From: Solen grandis
Taxonomy: Eukaryota > Mollusca > Bivalvia > Adapedonta > Solenidae
Direction: 5' to 3'
Assembly: GCA_021229015.1 (NCBI GenBank)
Contig: CM037783.1
Location: 27,224,154 to 27,288,153 of the forward strand
DNA length: 64,000 nucleotides
Shown here: piece after piece, positions 12,380-23,549 of the stretch
Numbering within the stretch: the stretch's first letter is position 1
Layout: every line of letters starts with the position of its first letter
Translations under genes and position numbers: made by a program
Notes under the pieces: generated by a model
The model's input: the letters and a program-made list of their open reading frames with translations, nothing else
Told to the model about the DNA's origin: nothing
The model's database searches: none

Positions 12380-12635
12380 TCAGTATGTGTTATTAAAATA
12401 TTGCAGGACACTTTCCATGCAAAATGCAGGTTTACCATTTATCTCTTTAACAGCATGGTCTTTCCCTTTCAGATATTCGAATACATTGCTGCGTTTAAGG
12501 CTTGGTTCCGTTTCACACTTTTTGGTTTTCATGAAAATCATCAAGTCATCAAAATATATAAATTCCATCCCATGCTCATCGTACACAATACTACGATCTT
12601 TTAAACGTTTTGGTGTGTTTTTTTTAAGTGTAATT
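12380..12635 (-). CDS. Uncharacterised candidate terminal exon
   Basis: On the minus strand a pyrimidine-rich tract ending TTTTTCAG (just above 12635) is followed by a frame open for 84 codons to a stop at 12380-12382. The product is hydrophilic and lysine-rich with a mixed acidic/aromatic segment (HGMEFIYFDDLMIFMKTKKC) and ends QYFNNTY. The acceptor, phase and open frame suggest a last coding exon, but no family is recognised and no upstream exon was located. It lies 450 bp upstream, in transcription order, of the ORF at 11606-11929. Confidence 0.3.
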
Positions 12636-12639
12636 CTGA

Positions 12640-13814
12640 AAAAGGAGCATAATAAAGAGTGATAAATTAGAGAAACTCAGTATTAATATTGGATAAATAA
12701 AGACATACATTAATGACAGCTTAAACAGAAGGAACTCTGTGAAAATAGTGTACATCATTAAATCAATTTCTCTTTGAATTTTTATTACAATTATCAATGA
12801 TTACCAAACTCTGCTATATGAACACACACACACACACGTATATTAAGTTGTAATATACTGTGTTATTGTAATTTAAAATATATACAGTCTACATACCTAT
12901 TTTATGTTTTTTTCCAAAATGAAAAGTTACTATTCAATATTGTACTGTTCACTTGCTTCATCAATCTGGAACAAAAGGTCGCTAATTGCTGAGCTGCATC
13001 AGATGATTTCTAGTGTAAAAAGACAACAGCTGCTGATTAGCTATGCTGATAAGCCCTTGCTCCAGAGGAGCAATTTCTGGTAGGACTGTTCTTAAAAATC
13101 CAAACCCTTATTCAAGTTTTAGGGAAATCATATCCTGGTAAAATTTAGATTCAGTATAATTGAAAATGATCCTTGAAACTGCATGCGCATATAAATCATA
13201 TAATTACACAGTTGAATTGTTTTACCACCTATATAGTGGTCAGTTTTAATATTACCAAACTAGCATTTTGTTTTGTTTAACCTTCATTTAAGCGGCGACC
13301 TCTGTTAAGTAGTCTCTTTCTCTTATTCTCTTGAATGACCACTTAAGACAGGTTTGACTGTATGTTAAGACATATAATTTATTGAAATGTTTACATAATC
13401 AGATGAATTGAAACCAGTTCCTTTGGCTGAGTGGTTGGAGCTGTTCCATCCAATCCATGGTTACATGTATAAAAAATTATTAACTCATTAATTAAAAATA
13501 ATGCTCTTTGGTTTTGTTTAAAACTGAAAGACCCACTGTTAGGGTAATATAATGATCAATAACTCAGGTTCTATTATACCACATGCCTTGTGTGATATCA
13601 CAGTGATGCAGAACTATATACTTGCCTAATGTAAACAAAGACCCAAGATTACCAACACAATGTCAGTGTAAATCCAAGTAAACAAACAGACAAACAATTA
13701 AATCACAGGTGACATTGAAATGACTCTGGATGGACAATTTTGTGCATTGTGCAAATTTGGAATCTTACTAGTAATGGCAAATTGACAGGGGGACAGAGAA
13801 CTCCATAAGTTAAT
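12640..13814. other. No gene recognised; short CA run and tRNA-like fragment
   Basis: A short (CA)n run lies near 12823-12838. At 13429-13450, GGCTGAGTGGTTGGAGC resembles a tRNA A box and is probably a SINE remnant. The rest is AT-rich with no supported coding frame. Confidence 0.5.
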
Positions 13815-14050
13815 GCCTCAACAGTCAACAGATATGCGTTCAGTATGCCAAACTGTATGCAACCGTACGTTTACAGTCAGCTATGAAGCTGTATCAGTGT
13901 CATAATTCACGATGTTCACGTATACCCATCTACAGCATAAGGTGCATGTGAACAGCATGATATATGGTCCTAAAACAACTTCATAGCTGACTGTAAGCTA
14001 CCGGTTACATACGGTTCGGCATACTGAATGCACGCCAGGTGTATTGAGGC
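13815..14050. mobile_element. 236-bp MITE with long imperfect TIRs
   Basis: The left end GCCTCAACAGTCAACAG and the complement of the right end GCCTCAATACACCTGGCG begin alike. Both then contain TTCAGTATGCC and TTACAGTCAGCTATGAAG in the same order. The arms are about 80 bp each with scattered mismatches, leaving a loop of about 75 bp. There is no coding capacity. Flanking bases give no clear target duplication. Confidence 0.75.
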
Positions 14051-14397
14051 TTTGGGTTCACTCTATTTCTCGGATTGAGACCACAGCCCTGAGAAGGGGG
14101 AGACAAATTTAGTCTGAGATTGTTCATCATCTATTTTAATAAGATCAAATTTGTTTAATTATGTGTTTCACTATCAAAGCAAGAAAGAACTGAAGGCTGG
14201 GCAGCTTCTTAATTTTTATTTTTCATTCTGAAATGATTGCTTAATCAGGATAATTTCTCTATTATTTTCTTTAATGTATGTGTTTTTATAGTAACAGTTG
14301 GAGATATGGCTTTGAGGAAGAAAGAGGGACACTATTTTCTTAGGCATCTATGGGTGCTATCCCTTTGTTTTATGAAACCTATGTCATATTGATTATA

Positions 14398-15036
14398 ACA
14401 AGTATTATGAAAGTATTGCTTAGGCAATACTAAGTCCCCTACTGGTAAATGGAAAACTAAGACCCCCCAACACACACACAAACACAACCTGTTTATTCTA
14501 ATTCCAAGGGCCGTAATTCCGTTAAAAATCAATGGACCGGAACGAAACTCAAACTTGATCTGTAACTCATGGTGATAGACTCATACACCAAAAATTAGAT
14601 GAATATCTGCAAGCGTTTAGAAAAAAAATCCGGAAAACTGCTATTTTAACGAAATTTCTAATTCCAAGGGTCGTAATTCTGTCAAAAATCAATGGACCGG
14701 AACGAAACTCAAACTTGATCTGTAAGTCATGGTGGTAGACTCACACACCAAAAATTAGATGAATATCTGCAAGCGTTTAGAAAAAAAGTCCGGAAAACTG
14801 CTATTTTAACGAAATTTTCTAATTCCAAGGGCTGTAATTCCGTCAAAAATCAGTGGACAGGAACGAAACTCAAACTTGATCTGTAAGTCATGGTGGTAGA
14901 CTCACACACCAAAAATTAGATGAATATCTGCAAGCGTTTAGAAAAAAAGTCCGGAAAACATGTGTGTGACTGACGGACGGACAGACGGAGTGCAAACCTA
15001 TAGTCCCCTTCGGCGAAGCCGGTAGGGGACTAATAA
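14398..15036 (+). mobile_element. Hairpin-ended element, family F4 (password AGTCCCCT), 160-bp core repeats
   Basis: The 5' end is ACAAGTATTATGAA followed by a hairpin (AGTATTGC/GCAATACT, 14412-14431) and then AGTCCCCTACTGG. Three core units start TAATTCCAAGGG at about 14499, 14659 and 14820, a period of 160-161 bp. A GACGGACGGACAGACGG tract precedes the 3' hairpin (15002-15031), stem AGTCCCCT/AGGGGACT, then AATAAT. Confidence 0.85.
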
Positions 15037-15684
15037 TATGCCCCATAGAAGTCCCATAATTCAGTTATTGAGAGGCCCTGGTCATGGTACAGGTACCAAA
15101 ACTCACAACAATGGAGGGAAGGTGTAGCTGTAGCTCAGTTGGTACGTAGCATTTGCCCTTTAAGTAAAAGGTCTGAGGTCTTGTTGTTGAGACACAAACT
15201 CAAACACATGTAGCAAACTTATTGCTCCAAATCAGGCTGCACATTTTTCTGACCCTGTAACATGCGAAATATTTTTTAAAAACCTTCAAGTCCTAACTTT
15301 GATTAGAACTGTTTCAGCGAAATGACCTAAGACATTGCAAATCTTAATTCTGTGAACTCATTACAACTTTTTACAGTAACAGTTTTCATATTTTAAGTAC
15401 ATGTGTATATATTTTAAGAACTGAAAAAAAAAAATAAAACTCCATAAATATACCAAACCATTTCAGCCTTTAATTATTCTATGTTCCAATGTTGATGATA
15501 ATTCCTCTGCCTCTGTAATTTATACTCAAATATTTCACTACATTGGATTGTTGAAGCTGTTATTTGCAATGAAATTACTTCTAAATAGTTATCATTTTAT
15601 CAATTCAGTACAATGCGTTATGAACTCATTATGGAAGAGAAAGATTGTTTAATCTCTCAATATGACATCATGAGCACTCATCAT
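15037..15684. other. No gene; tRNA-like SINE head near 15127-15182
   Basis: TAGCTCAGTTGGTA at about 15134 is a perfect A-box match, but the expected B box downstream is weak (GGTCTGAGGTC), so this is most likely a SINE head and not a tRNA gene. Nothing else is supported up to the GA tract. Confidence 0.4.
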
Positions 15685-15855
15685 AAAAGAGATAGAGAGA
15701 GAGAGAGAGATAGAGAATTTACTCATAAGAATTTACTCATAGTAATTAAGAGAGAGACTTTTCTTATCATAAGAGAGACTTTACTCATTATAAGAGAGAG
15801 AGAATATACTTATGGGAGACTTGGAGAGAGTGAGTGAGAAAGAAAATAATCATCA

Positions 15856-15887
<32 letters not shown>

Positions 15888-16015
15888 TACTCATATAAAG
15901 AGAGAGGGTGAGGGTTTATTCATGAGAGAGAGAGAATTAACTCACAGTAAGAGAGAGAGAGAGACAGAGAGAGGAGGATGAGAGTTTACTCATGAAAGGG
16001 AGAGAGAAAGAGAGA
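15685..16015. repeat. Compound GA microsatellite
   Basis: Interrupted (GA)n runs alternate with ATTTACTCATAA-like spacers. The open frame through it (rich in Arg-Glu) is a by-product of the GA repeat. Confidence 0.9.
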
Positions 16016-16939
16016 CTGAGAAATTATTCAATAAAAAAAAGAGGATTTCCATGAATTCAAAGAACCAAAACACCCTATTTTAAACCTCATTGAAGCAGAA
16101 ATGCCAAATGGATTGCATTGGTACAAATGTACCTGATCTCACTGAGGAGTAGCAAATAAAACCTGAACAACCTCCTGTGAGAGACTTTTGGACTTAAATG
16201 GTTGTTCGGGTCATTCCTTAGACCACTAGTGGTAAGATCAGGAGTTTGAATCTGTAATTTTGCAAACTTCTATGTTGATATGATGGTTTCTTGAAAAGAA
16301 ATGTGTTTGGCATTATATCTAAGATACCATCATTGACTGAATATATCAATCAGATATGTGTAAATTCAGGGTCTCTTATATACAGTTCAAGAGACCAAAA
16401 AAACTCCATGCAGAACTAACTGAATTCAAATGAAAGTTATTGAAAACAATATTTAAAGAAAAAATTAATCTCATCATAATTTTGCATTTTGTAATATAAT
16501 TTGATAGCTAGTTTTCATATAGCAAAGCTCTATTTTGTCTGCATTGTACCTTGATTCTAATTGTAAAAGTCAATTTGAAGTATACTTTGTGACATAAATG
16601 TTGTAATGTACATGTATAGATACTGCTTTTATAACTAGAACTTCTTTCATTTATTAAAGTACATCATTTCATTTTTATTTTGATTTGTGTTAAACAAAAT
16701 ATTACAGCTTATATAAAACAAATCCTTCTCAGTGAGTTAAGCGGGTTGACCAGAAATTTGTACCTCTGAAGATCATAAAAAATCTCCCTCCCCACCCAGT
16801 GAGGTTCAAATTAACAACCTTTGGGTCTGAATATGTACTAAAACTGGACCATGTGGAGCTTAGCTGTAGACCCCGCCAAGCTGAATGTAAAGCTGCCTAG
16901 ACCCAAGTGCTTTGAATTAAAGCCACTGCCTGCAGGACT
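16016..16939. other. No gene recognised
   Basis: AT-rich sequence without repeat structure that I can define. An open frame starting at 16851 continues into a SINE copy and has no recognisable domain. Confidence 0.4.
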
Positions 16940-17170
16940 GACAGAGTCGCACGTGGGTTGTTGTGCTGGTGTTAACTGTCATGGTTGCAGTATTTCAGTC
17001 ATTTGGAGACTATGTCTACTTGAAAGAGATACATGTATAGTGCTGCCACACTGCAGTATCACATTGTAGACATGTGACATAATACCACACCATGTATGTT
17101 GTGGCAAGGGATCCAACCAACGACCTCCCGTTCCCAAGACAGAGGATCTTACCACTCTGCCACTGGCAAT
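16940..17170 (-). mobile_element. tRNA-derived SINE, minus orientation
   Basis: TTGCAGTATTTCAGTCATTT, then TAGTGCTGCCACACTGCAGT and a CATGTGACATAATACCACAC segment match the better copy at 52442-52745. The tRNA-like head is at the right end, where the complement of CCACTCTGCCACTGGC lies. The tail (left) lacks the GTTT repeat of the better copy. Confidence 0.7.
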
Positions 17171-18470
17171 GTTTATTCTACTAACTATTCTGTATTGAAT
17201 GCAGTCTGAATACATCTTTAAGTAATAACCTCACATCATTCACTAAATGTAATCAGGTTTGAAAAATATAGTCAAGACTCCAGAGCTCTTGCTTTTTCAG
17301 GGTGGGTGACAGGATGTACAGATCTCTCAGTAGTATGGGTTAATTCAGGAGGGACAATAACAAATTCCCTTTGTTTAAAATGTAGTAGTGTATGTGTTCC
17401 ATTTACTGTTTATTCTGCAATTAATATACCATCTGAATTGAAAAGAAAATGTAACAATGAGCACATTGTTATTATCAAGTAATTTTATGTTTTGGTCATT
17501 TTTTAAACTTATCAGATATAATACAACTCAATTAAATTACATTCTGCACACAGGCGTGATAAACTACATGTTCTATAAATACACCATTTATGCTAGATCA
17601 AAGTGCAAGTTTTTTGCACTCCAGATAAAAACTTTCTTTCCCATCTCCTAAAATAAATAGTAAGGAGAAATATTCGCAGGCCTGGATTCACCGAATTCAC
17701 CGACTTGCTTTATCATACACTTTTCTAGGTGGCTGAAATTGCCTTGATTGCTCTTATTTTGTGCTCAGTAGTGGAAATCCCCATTGTGAGCCCCTTACTG
17801 AAAGATCAGTCACTCAGCCGACCCCTGCTGCTAGAGCATTCTCTGTCACCTATCTCCACTGTCACCTTGGCAACATGACTGCTTCAATCTAAATCAGTCA
17901 AACGCTTTTAGTTTCACTTAGTATACGATAATGGAGCATCTGAATGTCACAGATGTGTGGGTTTAAGCAGCGTTTCTTGTGCATCGTAAATTAGAAAAAA
18001 AAAAGTTAAATTATATATGCACTTGAACTGTGTTAACACAGTCGTATTTATTTTTGTTGTTATTTTATGGATGGCTAACCCCCTCACCCCCCCTCTCTCT
18101 CTCTTTCAAATTAAAGTTCCCTATTACCATTACGTACCCTTGAAGCAAAAGAAAAGAAAACAAAAACTCACTTTTATAATTGTAATTTGGAAAACCCGAG
18201 GTTTAGCACTTGGGAAACCGATGAAATACATACATAATTCTACTTTCTCTTTGACATATATGTGTATACAGCATAAGTACAGAACAAGAACGCATCACCA
18301 TTTCTCCATAGCTATAATTCTACCGATAATTACCACACAGTTATGCATCTTATATCATCTAAAAACAAAATTAAGCCGATGTTTACTGTCCGGTTTCCCA
18401 AAGCTGAATGCCACATATACTCAAACTAAGCACGAAATGCATGTGCATACATACAACAAGTAATGGCCAT
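17171..18470. other. No gene recognised; contains donor copy of an inverted segment
   Basis: A frame of 148 codons (18017-18463) has no recognisable domain and overlaps a CT microsatellite (about 18085-18108). The segment 18362-18403 is present again, inverted, at about 18680-18721 inside a repeat element (see findings). Confidence 0.45.
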
Positions 18471-18581
18471 ACAAAAGCAAGTTAAAGGCTGGAATTTCAT
18501 ATCCTTTTACTTTTTTTGCTTTTAAGTGTTTGACAAATGTAGCAGAAAGTCCTATCATTCGTATCAACGAATGAAATCTAG
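18470..18581 (-). mobile_element. F2 element 5' end, minus orientation
   Basis: On the minus strand the copy starts CTAGATTTCATTCGTTGATA, closes the hairpin with ACGAATGA, and continues TAGGACTTTCTGC. It then matches the start of the elements at 54255 and 58998 for about 100 bp (up to a TTTGTATGGCCAT segment), after which similarity ends. Confidence 0.8.
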
Positions 18582-18589
18582 TTCTTCTT

Positions 18590-20589
18590 CTTATTATTAT
18601 TCTTTTTTTCTTCCTCTTATATTTGCGTTAATTTCGATGTGTTGCCATTGGCCCAGAACAATGAAAACTTTATGAATTGGGAAACCATACAGTAAACATC
18701 GGCTTAATTTTGTTTTTATATGAATATGAAATCCCATATATTTCAAACCATGAGCTTTTGGATGCAATGAATTTCATATTCATATGATGTCATATAACGT
18801 CAAATTTGACGTCAGGTGAAAAAGTTTGCACGCAGTCTACAGCCATTATTTCTGGACCGATTTCATCAAAATTTCACAGAATGTGTATGTTAGGCTCTAG
18901 TTGTGCATCCCAGTGTTCGTTTTTCCAAATTCGAAAAAGTCCAAGATTCAAACCATTGACGTCACAATTCAAGTACATATAAAATCGCTTCCAGATGAGT
19001 TAGAAAGCTGATATTTTGACAAATTATAAGTCTTCAGGTCTTCTTTACATTCTGAGAAGATGAATGTCATACTTTCGAACTCAAACTAAGCGGTTTTTAA
19101 GCTCTGTAGGCTTTATTTTTTGTATGATTGCTTGAAATTTTGACTGAAGATGGAGTATTAGATTCTATGGAGCCATGTTACATCCGTTTCCGGGAAATCC
19201 CACAGGTCAAGGTCATATATCAATTATCGAGTTTTTCTTCATCCTTAAATATCTCAAAAACGGTAAATATCCTATCAAGACACTATGTGTATAATTATAG
19301 TGCTTAGAAAGACCTTTCAGATGATATTTAGTTTTTGATGATCGGGATTGAATTGGTTGAGTTATGGCGGAAAAACGAAAATTTTGTAACCCTCAGTGTG
19401 TTTAACAGTTTATATCTTGAAAACTTTTGATTTTCAAAAATATTATGATGAACATTATTTGTAGAGCAATGTTTGGCCGTTCTTTTGATGCTTATATCTT
19501 AATGATTGACCAAAGATTCATGGAGTAATGGGGAAAAAACAAATTTGTGCATATAGCTTTGGTGATTTTTGCAGTTTTCTCAAAGTTTTAGAGATTGTAT
19601 TTTAAAAAATATTGGAAATATTCCTATCATAAAGCGTTTTTAAATTGATTAAAGTATAAGGAAGTAACATCAAAAATACAAATTTAAACCCAATTGTAAG
19701 AATTTTCGGAAAATATCCTACTTTCACCTTAATTGAAGCATTTAAGGAAAATGTAAGTTTACAGATATGTATTAGTCATATAAATTGAAAAAACAACAAC
19801 TTTTTACTGATATCATATTGATATTACTAGCTAAAGAAGTGTTGACAATGATTTAATGTTGTGTCAGTTGCAGCACTGCGTTACCCATAATCCTTTGAGC
19901 GTTTTAACACATGTCATTTAGACCGTTGTTGAAACATTGTAATTTCCCGACTTTAATGTCAATCGATAAATGTTGTACAAGCTATATTCCAAATTTATGA
20001 TAAATGAAAAGCTATGTGAAAATATATGTTATAGTAAAATGTAATTTAAATGCCAGCTTTAAATACCATGAGCATGTATAAGTGTAGACGTATGAAACAA
20101 AATGATCAACACATGTTATTCGTTCGAGACGCTGCATTAGCTAAAAAGGCCAAATGGAGGAACGTTGTGTTATACAGTCTTCTCCACCGTATGTACGAGC
20201 GTTATTGAAATTTAACTCACGAGGCTACACGCGTCAACGATTCTATTGCATGGTAGCATTTACAATTTTATTCCCGCAGCTGTACACTAAAATAAAAGAA
20301 AATTTGATATGCAGACTTAAGAGGTTTAAGTTTAGTTGCTTATATTTTGAAAACCTATAAAACTAGACCAAAATATGCTACAACTGAATTGTAGGGATTT
20401 TCAGGACATTTATTTTGGTACCTAGAATACTAAAATTGGTCAAGTTATAAGAAAGTGATATCAAAATAAAGATTTATTTATTTATTTTTGCCATATGGAT
20501 TATAGGGATTAATATAATTTATAATTATTAAATTCATTTGACAATGTTAGCAGAAAGCCCTATCATTCGTATCAACGAATGAAATCTAG
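18590..20589 (-). mobile_element. F2 'A-type' element, minus orientation, without later insertions
   Basis: The 5' end (CTAG at 20586-20589, minus strand) opens the same ATTTCATTCGTTGATACGAA hairpin, followed by an AGGGCTTTCTGC variant. The body aligns, inverted, with 51.24-54.25 kb: shared landmarks include TTCTAGGTACCAAAATAAAT, CGTGTAGCCTCGTGAG, GGATTATGGGTAACGC and CGGCCAAACATTGC. It lacks a 528-bp insertion and a SINE present in the plus copy. The 3' end (near 18590) is an AAGAAGAAT microsatellite and not a hairpin. Confidence 0.8.
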
Positions 20590-21027
20590 TTGTGATTGTT
20601 ATCATTTCACGTAATCATAAAAAAAGTATTTATAGATAATCTTTATAAAAAAAAAAATTGTTCTCTAATTACATACTACACGTTGGTCTCGATGGAAATC
20701 ACATAGTTGATCACTTTTTCAGGGGGACTGCAATTTAGTTTGTCCCCATTTTCTGTTGCTCGCTATGTTTATTTCAGATGGATAAACGGTTTACCAGTTA
20801 TAGGTGACGATAAATATTGTTAACAACATGAAGTTTTTGCATATTCCTGAACTTGTAGTCAAATCAAGCTTGCAGGTATAAAAAATGTCATGTAAACGTA
20901 ACGTAAATCACAGATTGTGAAAAATCATACAGATAAATCATCGCACATCCTATATCGCTTATCGTATATCATTCGTATTTCAATCGTATATCAATCATAT
21001 TTTTTGACAACTGATACGATAGCACCA
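20590..21027. other. No gene recognised
   Basis: AT-rich unique sequence; a run of degenerate ATCGTATATC-like steps lies near 20950-21000. Confidence 0.4.
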
Positions 21028-21377
21028 CTGTACTAAGATTTACCCAGGTGACCTAGTTTTTGACCCCATATGACCCAATTTCAAACTCTTCCAAGATATC
21101 ATGTAGACAAACATCCTAACCAAATTTTATGAAGATTGGGCTAAAAACTGTGGCCTCTAGAGTGTTCACAAGGCTTTTAAATTGACCTGGTGACCTACTT
21201 TTTGACCCCACATGACCCAATTTCAATCTCATCCAAGATATGTAGACAAACATCCTGACCAAATATTATGTAGATTGGGCCAAAACTGTAGCCTCTACAG
21301 TGTTCACAAGTAATTGTTGACGACAGACGACGGACAAAAGGCGTTCACAAAAGCTCATCCTCAGGTGAACTAAAACT
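21028..21377 (+). mobile_element. F1 element, 5'-truncated
   Basis: Two core units carry AGGTGACCTAGTTTTTGACC-type and GTAGACAAACATCCTAACC-type blocks. They are followed by GACGACAGACGACGG and a shortened 3' hairpin, AGCTCATCCTCAGGTGAACT, then AAAAC. The 5' hairpin and password are missing. Confidence 0.75.
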
Positions 21378-21476
21378 GAATACAGTGTCCCTTCCAAATT
21401 CCTGAAATTCATCCTTCTATTTGCTATATAAATCATTCTGAATTCCGGAACTTCCAAATTCTGAATTCCGGATGTT

Positions 21477-22110
21477 ATAAGCTCACTTGAGCACAACATG
21501 CTCATGGTGAACTTTTGTGATCGCCTTTTGTCCGTCGTCCGTGCGTGCGTGTGTTCGTCGTCAATAATTTCTTTAAATAACATCTCCTTCTAAACTACTG
21601 ACTGGATTTTGATAAAACTTCACAGGAATGTTCATTATGGGACCCTTTACCAAAGTTGTTAAAATTATTTTGATTGGTCAAAAATCTAGGTCACAGGAGC
21701 TAAAAATAGATTTTAAAAATGAAAATTTTAAAAATCTTCTTGTAGCATGATCTTATGACTCTCTACCAAGATTGTTCAAATTATGACCCTGGGGTCAATA
21801 TTGGCCCCGCCCGAGGGGTCACTTGATTTAACATAGGCTAATATAGGAAAAACTTGAAAAATCTTCTTCTCAGAAACCACAAGGCCTGGGTTTAGATATT
21901 TGGTGTGCAGCATTGTCTAGTAGATCACAACCAAGTTTGCTCAAATCATGGCACTGGGGTCAAATTTGGCCCCGCCAAGGGGTCCCTGATTTTACATAGG
22001 CTAATATAGAAAAAAACTTGAAAACTCTTCTTCTCTCAAACCACAAGGCCTAGAACTTAGATATTTGGTGTGTAGCATTGTCTAGTGGATCTCTACCAAG
22101 TTTGTTCAAA
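21477..22110 (-). mobile_element. F1 element, minus orientation, 5'-truncated
   Basis: The 3' hairpin is at 21481-21512 (minus strand: GTTCACCATGAGCATG..., closing GTGAGC), preceded on that strand by GGACGACGGACAAAAGGCG. Core units with a CTACCAAGTTTGTTCAAATC-like block extend right to about 22110. No 5' terminus is present. Confidence 0.7.
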
Positions 22111-22134
22111 TCATGGCCCTGGGGTCACTTCACT

Positions 22135-22959
22135 TCTGGGCTGATGGCACTTGAACACCACTGATCCAAGTGCATAGCCCTGGAGGGAAATTATATTGAA
22201 AAAGAAGAGGTAGATCTCAACCCAAAATAGGTTAGGCTGGATATTTATTGACTCGCCCTCGTATCTCAAAATCTAAAAATATTTTTTCAAGACTATAAGC
22301 ATGAAAAGTACTTGAAGAGACCTCTCCAGTGATATTTAGTTCTTTAATAATGGACGAGATTTAGTGATTTAACAGCAGGTCAAAGTTTGATCCTTTCTTT
22401 TTCTCAACTTTTATATCATTTTATGAAGTGTTTAATTTTTTTGAAAAAAAAACCCATTAAAGTGGACAGTCTTACCTTTTAAATAAAAATAGATTGTCAA
22501 AATCGGTTAGGCAATGCAGTTTCTATTCCAGTTCAAAGATAGGGGTGTCCTTGGAAAAAAAGGTCATTTCATAAACACAGAATATAGTATGGTGTCCAGT
22601 TAGAAAAATCTTCTCTATATCATGGTCCATGGTATTGGAGAATAGAGTTAAATGAATGCACTACAGGTGTTGCTCATTACATCCATGCATATGGTTTTGC
22701 TGGATGTCAGATGCAAAGGTCCCTATGAACTCCACAAATTAGGTTAAAGGTCAATCAAGTGTACTTTTGTACCACAACCTTTAAAGTTGCTTTTTGGTCA
22801 GAATTACAGACAAAATGAAATTGGTATAAAAATAAAACTACAAGATCAGACTAATACAAAGGCACTTTAATGTGTTTTACCAATTCTTAAATGTAACCAG
22901 TATTTGAAACAAGAGCTGTCAGACATAAAAATAACATGTGAAAATGTGATTAAACTTAC
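22135..22959. other. No gene recognised; presumed intron 3' of the SLC36 exon
   Basis: The sequence includes short stretches resembling F3 core (near 22250-22400: TATCTCAAAATCTAAAAAT and the TTTAATAATGGACGAG region) but no terminus. The next SLC36 exon could not be found. Confidence 0.35.
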
Positions 22960-23235
22960 CAAGCCAATCCCTTCAAAAGAGAAGATAACTTGTCCAAAGA
23001 ATAATGGCAGTGAAGAAAACCCAGCAAAGGCTGGGGTGTCAGATAAATTTCCCAGTCCCTGGAACAAGCCCACCATTATGATGATGAGACCTATGCAGTT
23101 GAGCAAGTTGGCAAAAGCTGAGAATGGTGCAAGTGTTTTTAGACTTTTTACCATCACATAGGGTACAAGTAGGATGGTAATAAATACTATATATAGATTT
23201 CCATTCAGTCGCACTGAGGACAGCTGCTCTATCAC
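22960..23235 (-). CDS. Internal exon of an SLC36/PAT-like amino-acid transporter
   Basis: This family (AA_trans fold, proton-coupled amino-acid transporters) moves small amino acids across plasma or lysosomal membranes. The exon is 276 nt, 92 codons, phase 0 at both ends. It has a pyrimidine-rich acceptor ending GTTCAG at 23236 and a strong donor GTAAGT at 22959-22954. The peptide shows three hydrophobic segments: LYIVFITILLVPYVMV, the stretch after LAPFSAFANLLN, and LPLFFGQVIFSFEGIGL. The order 'LK-LAPFSAFAN ... LPLFFG-IFSFEGIG' is the conserved middle of SLC36 proteins, as I know the family. Neighbouring exons were not found within about 1 kb, so the gene either has long introns or this is an orphan exon. 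Which SLC36 member it is cannot be told. Confidence 0.8.
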
Positions 23236-23433
23236 CTGAACAAAAAAAAGAAAAAGAAACAATCTTATTAGAAACAATCTTTGAGCAATTGAGACACAAA
23301 AATAAGGCCAGTCACAAAATGAACAGATTTACATTATATTGCATGACATTGACATCTCCCCTCCATCATTTTCTCTCTTTCTGTGCACAGTAAAAATATT
23401 TTGTCTCACAAAAAAAAAGGCATACTTATCATG

Positions 23434-23524
23434 GCCCTGTGTTGTAGAAAATACAATCTCAGGCTGACATTTGAGTATCATACTCAAATCCCTATCAAAA
23501 CTAATGGGCATAGTTTGAGTATAG
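23434..23524 (-). mobile_element. Second copy of the GGCCCTGTGTT MITE
   Basis: It begins GGCCCTGTGTTGTAG and contains TTTGAGTATCATACTCAAAT and AACTAATGGGCATAGTTTGA. These match the complement of the interior of 9485-9647, so the copy is inverted relative to the first. The right TIR is not preserved. Confidence 0.6.
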
Positions 23525-23549
23525 AAGCTTGTTCACAGATGATCAGTAA

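Noticed and set aside
15127..15182. tRNA gene
   Set aside because: The A box is good but the B box and acceptor stem do not pair convincingly; it fits a SINE head better.
15613..15837. Arg/Glu-rich open frame
   Set aside because: It is a translation of a GA microsatellite.
18017..18463. 148-codon ORF as a gene
   Set aside because: It runs through a CT microsatellite and low-complexity sequence, has no domain, and part of it is copied into a neighbouring repeat.
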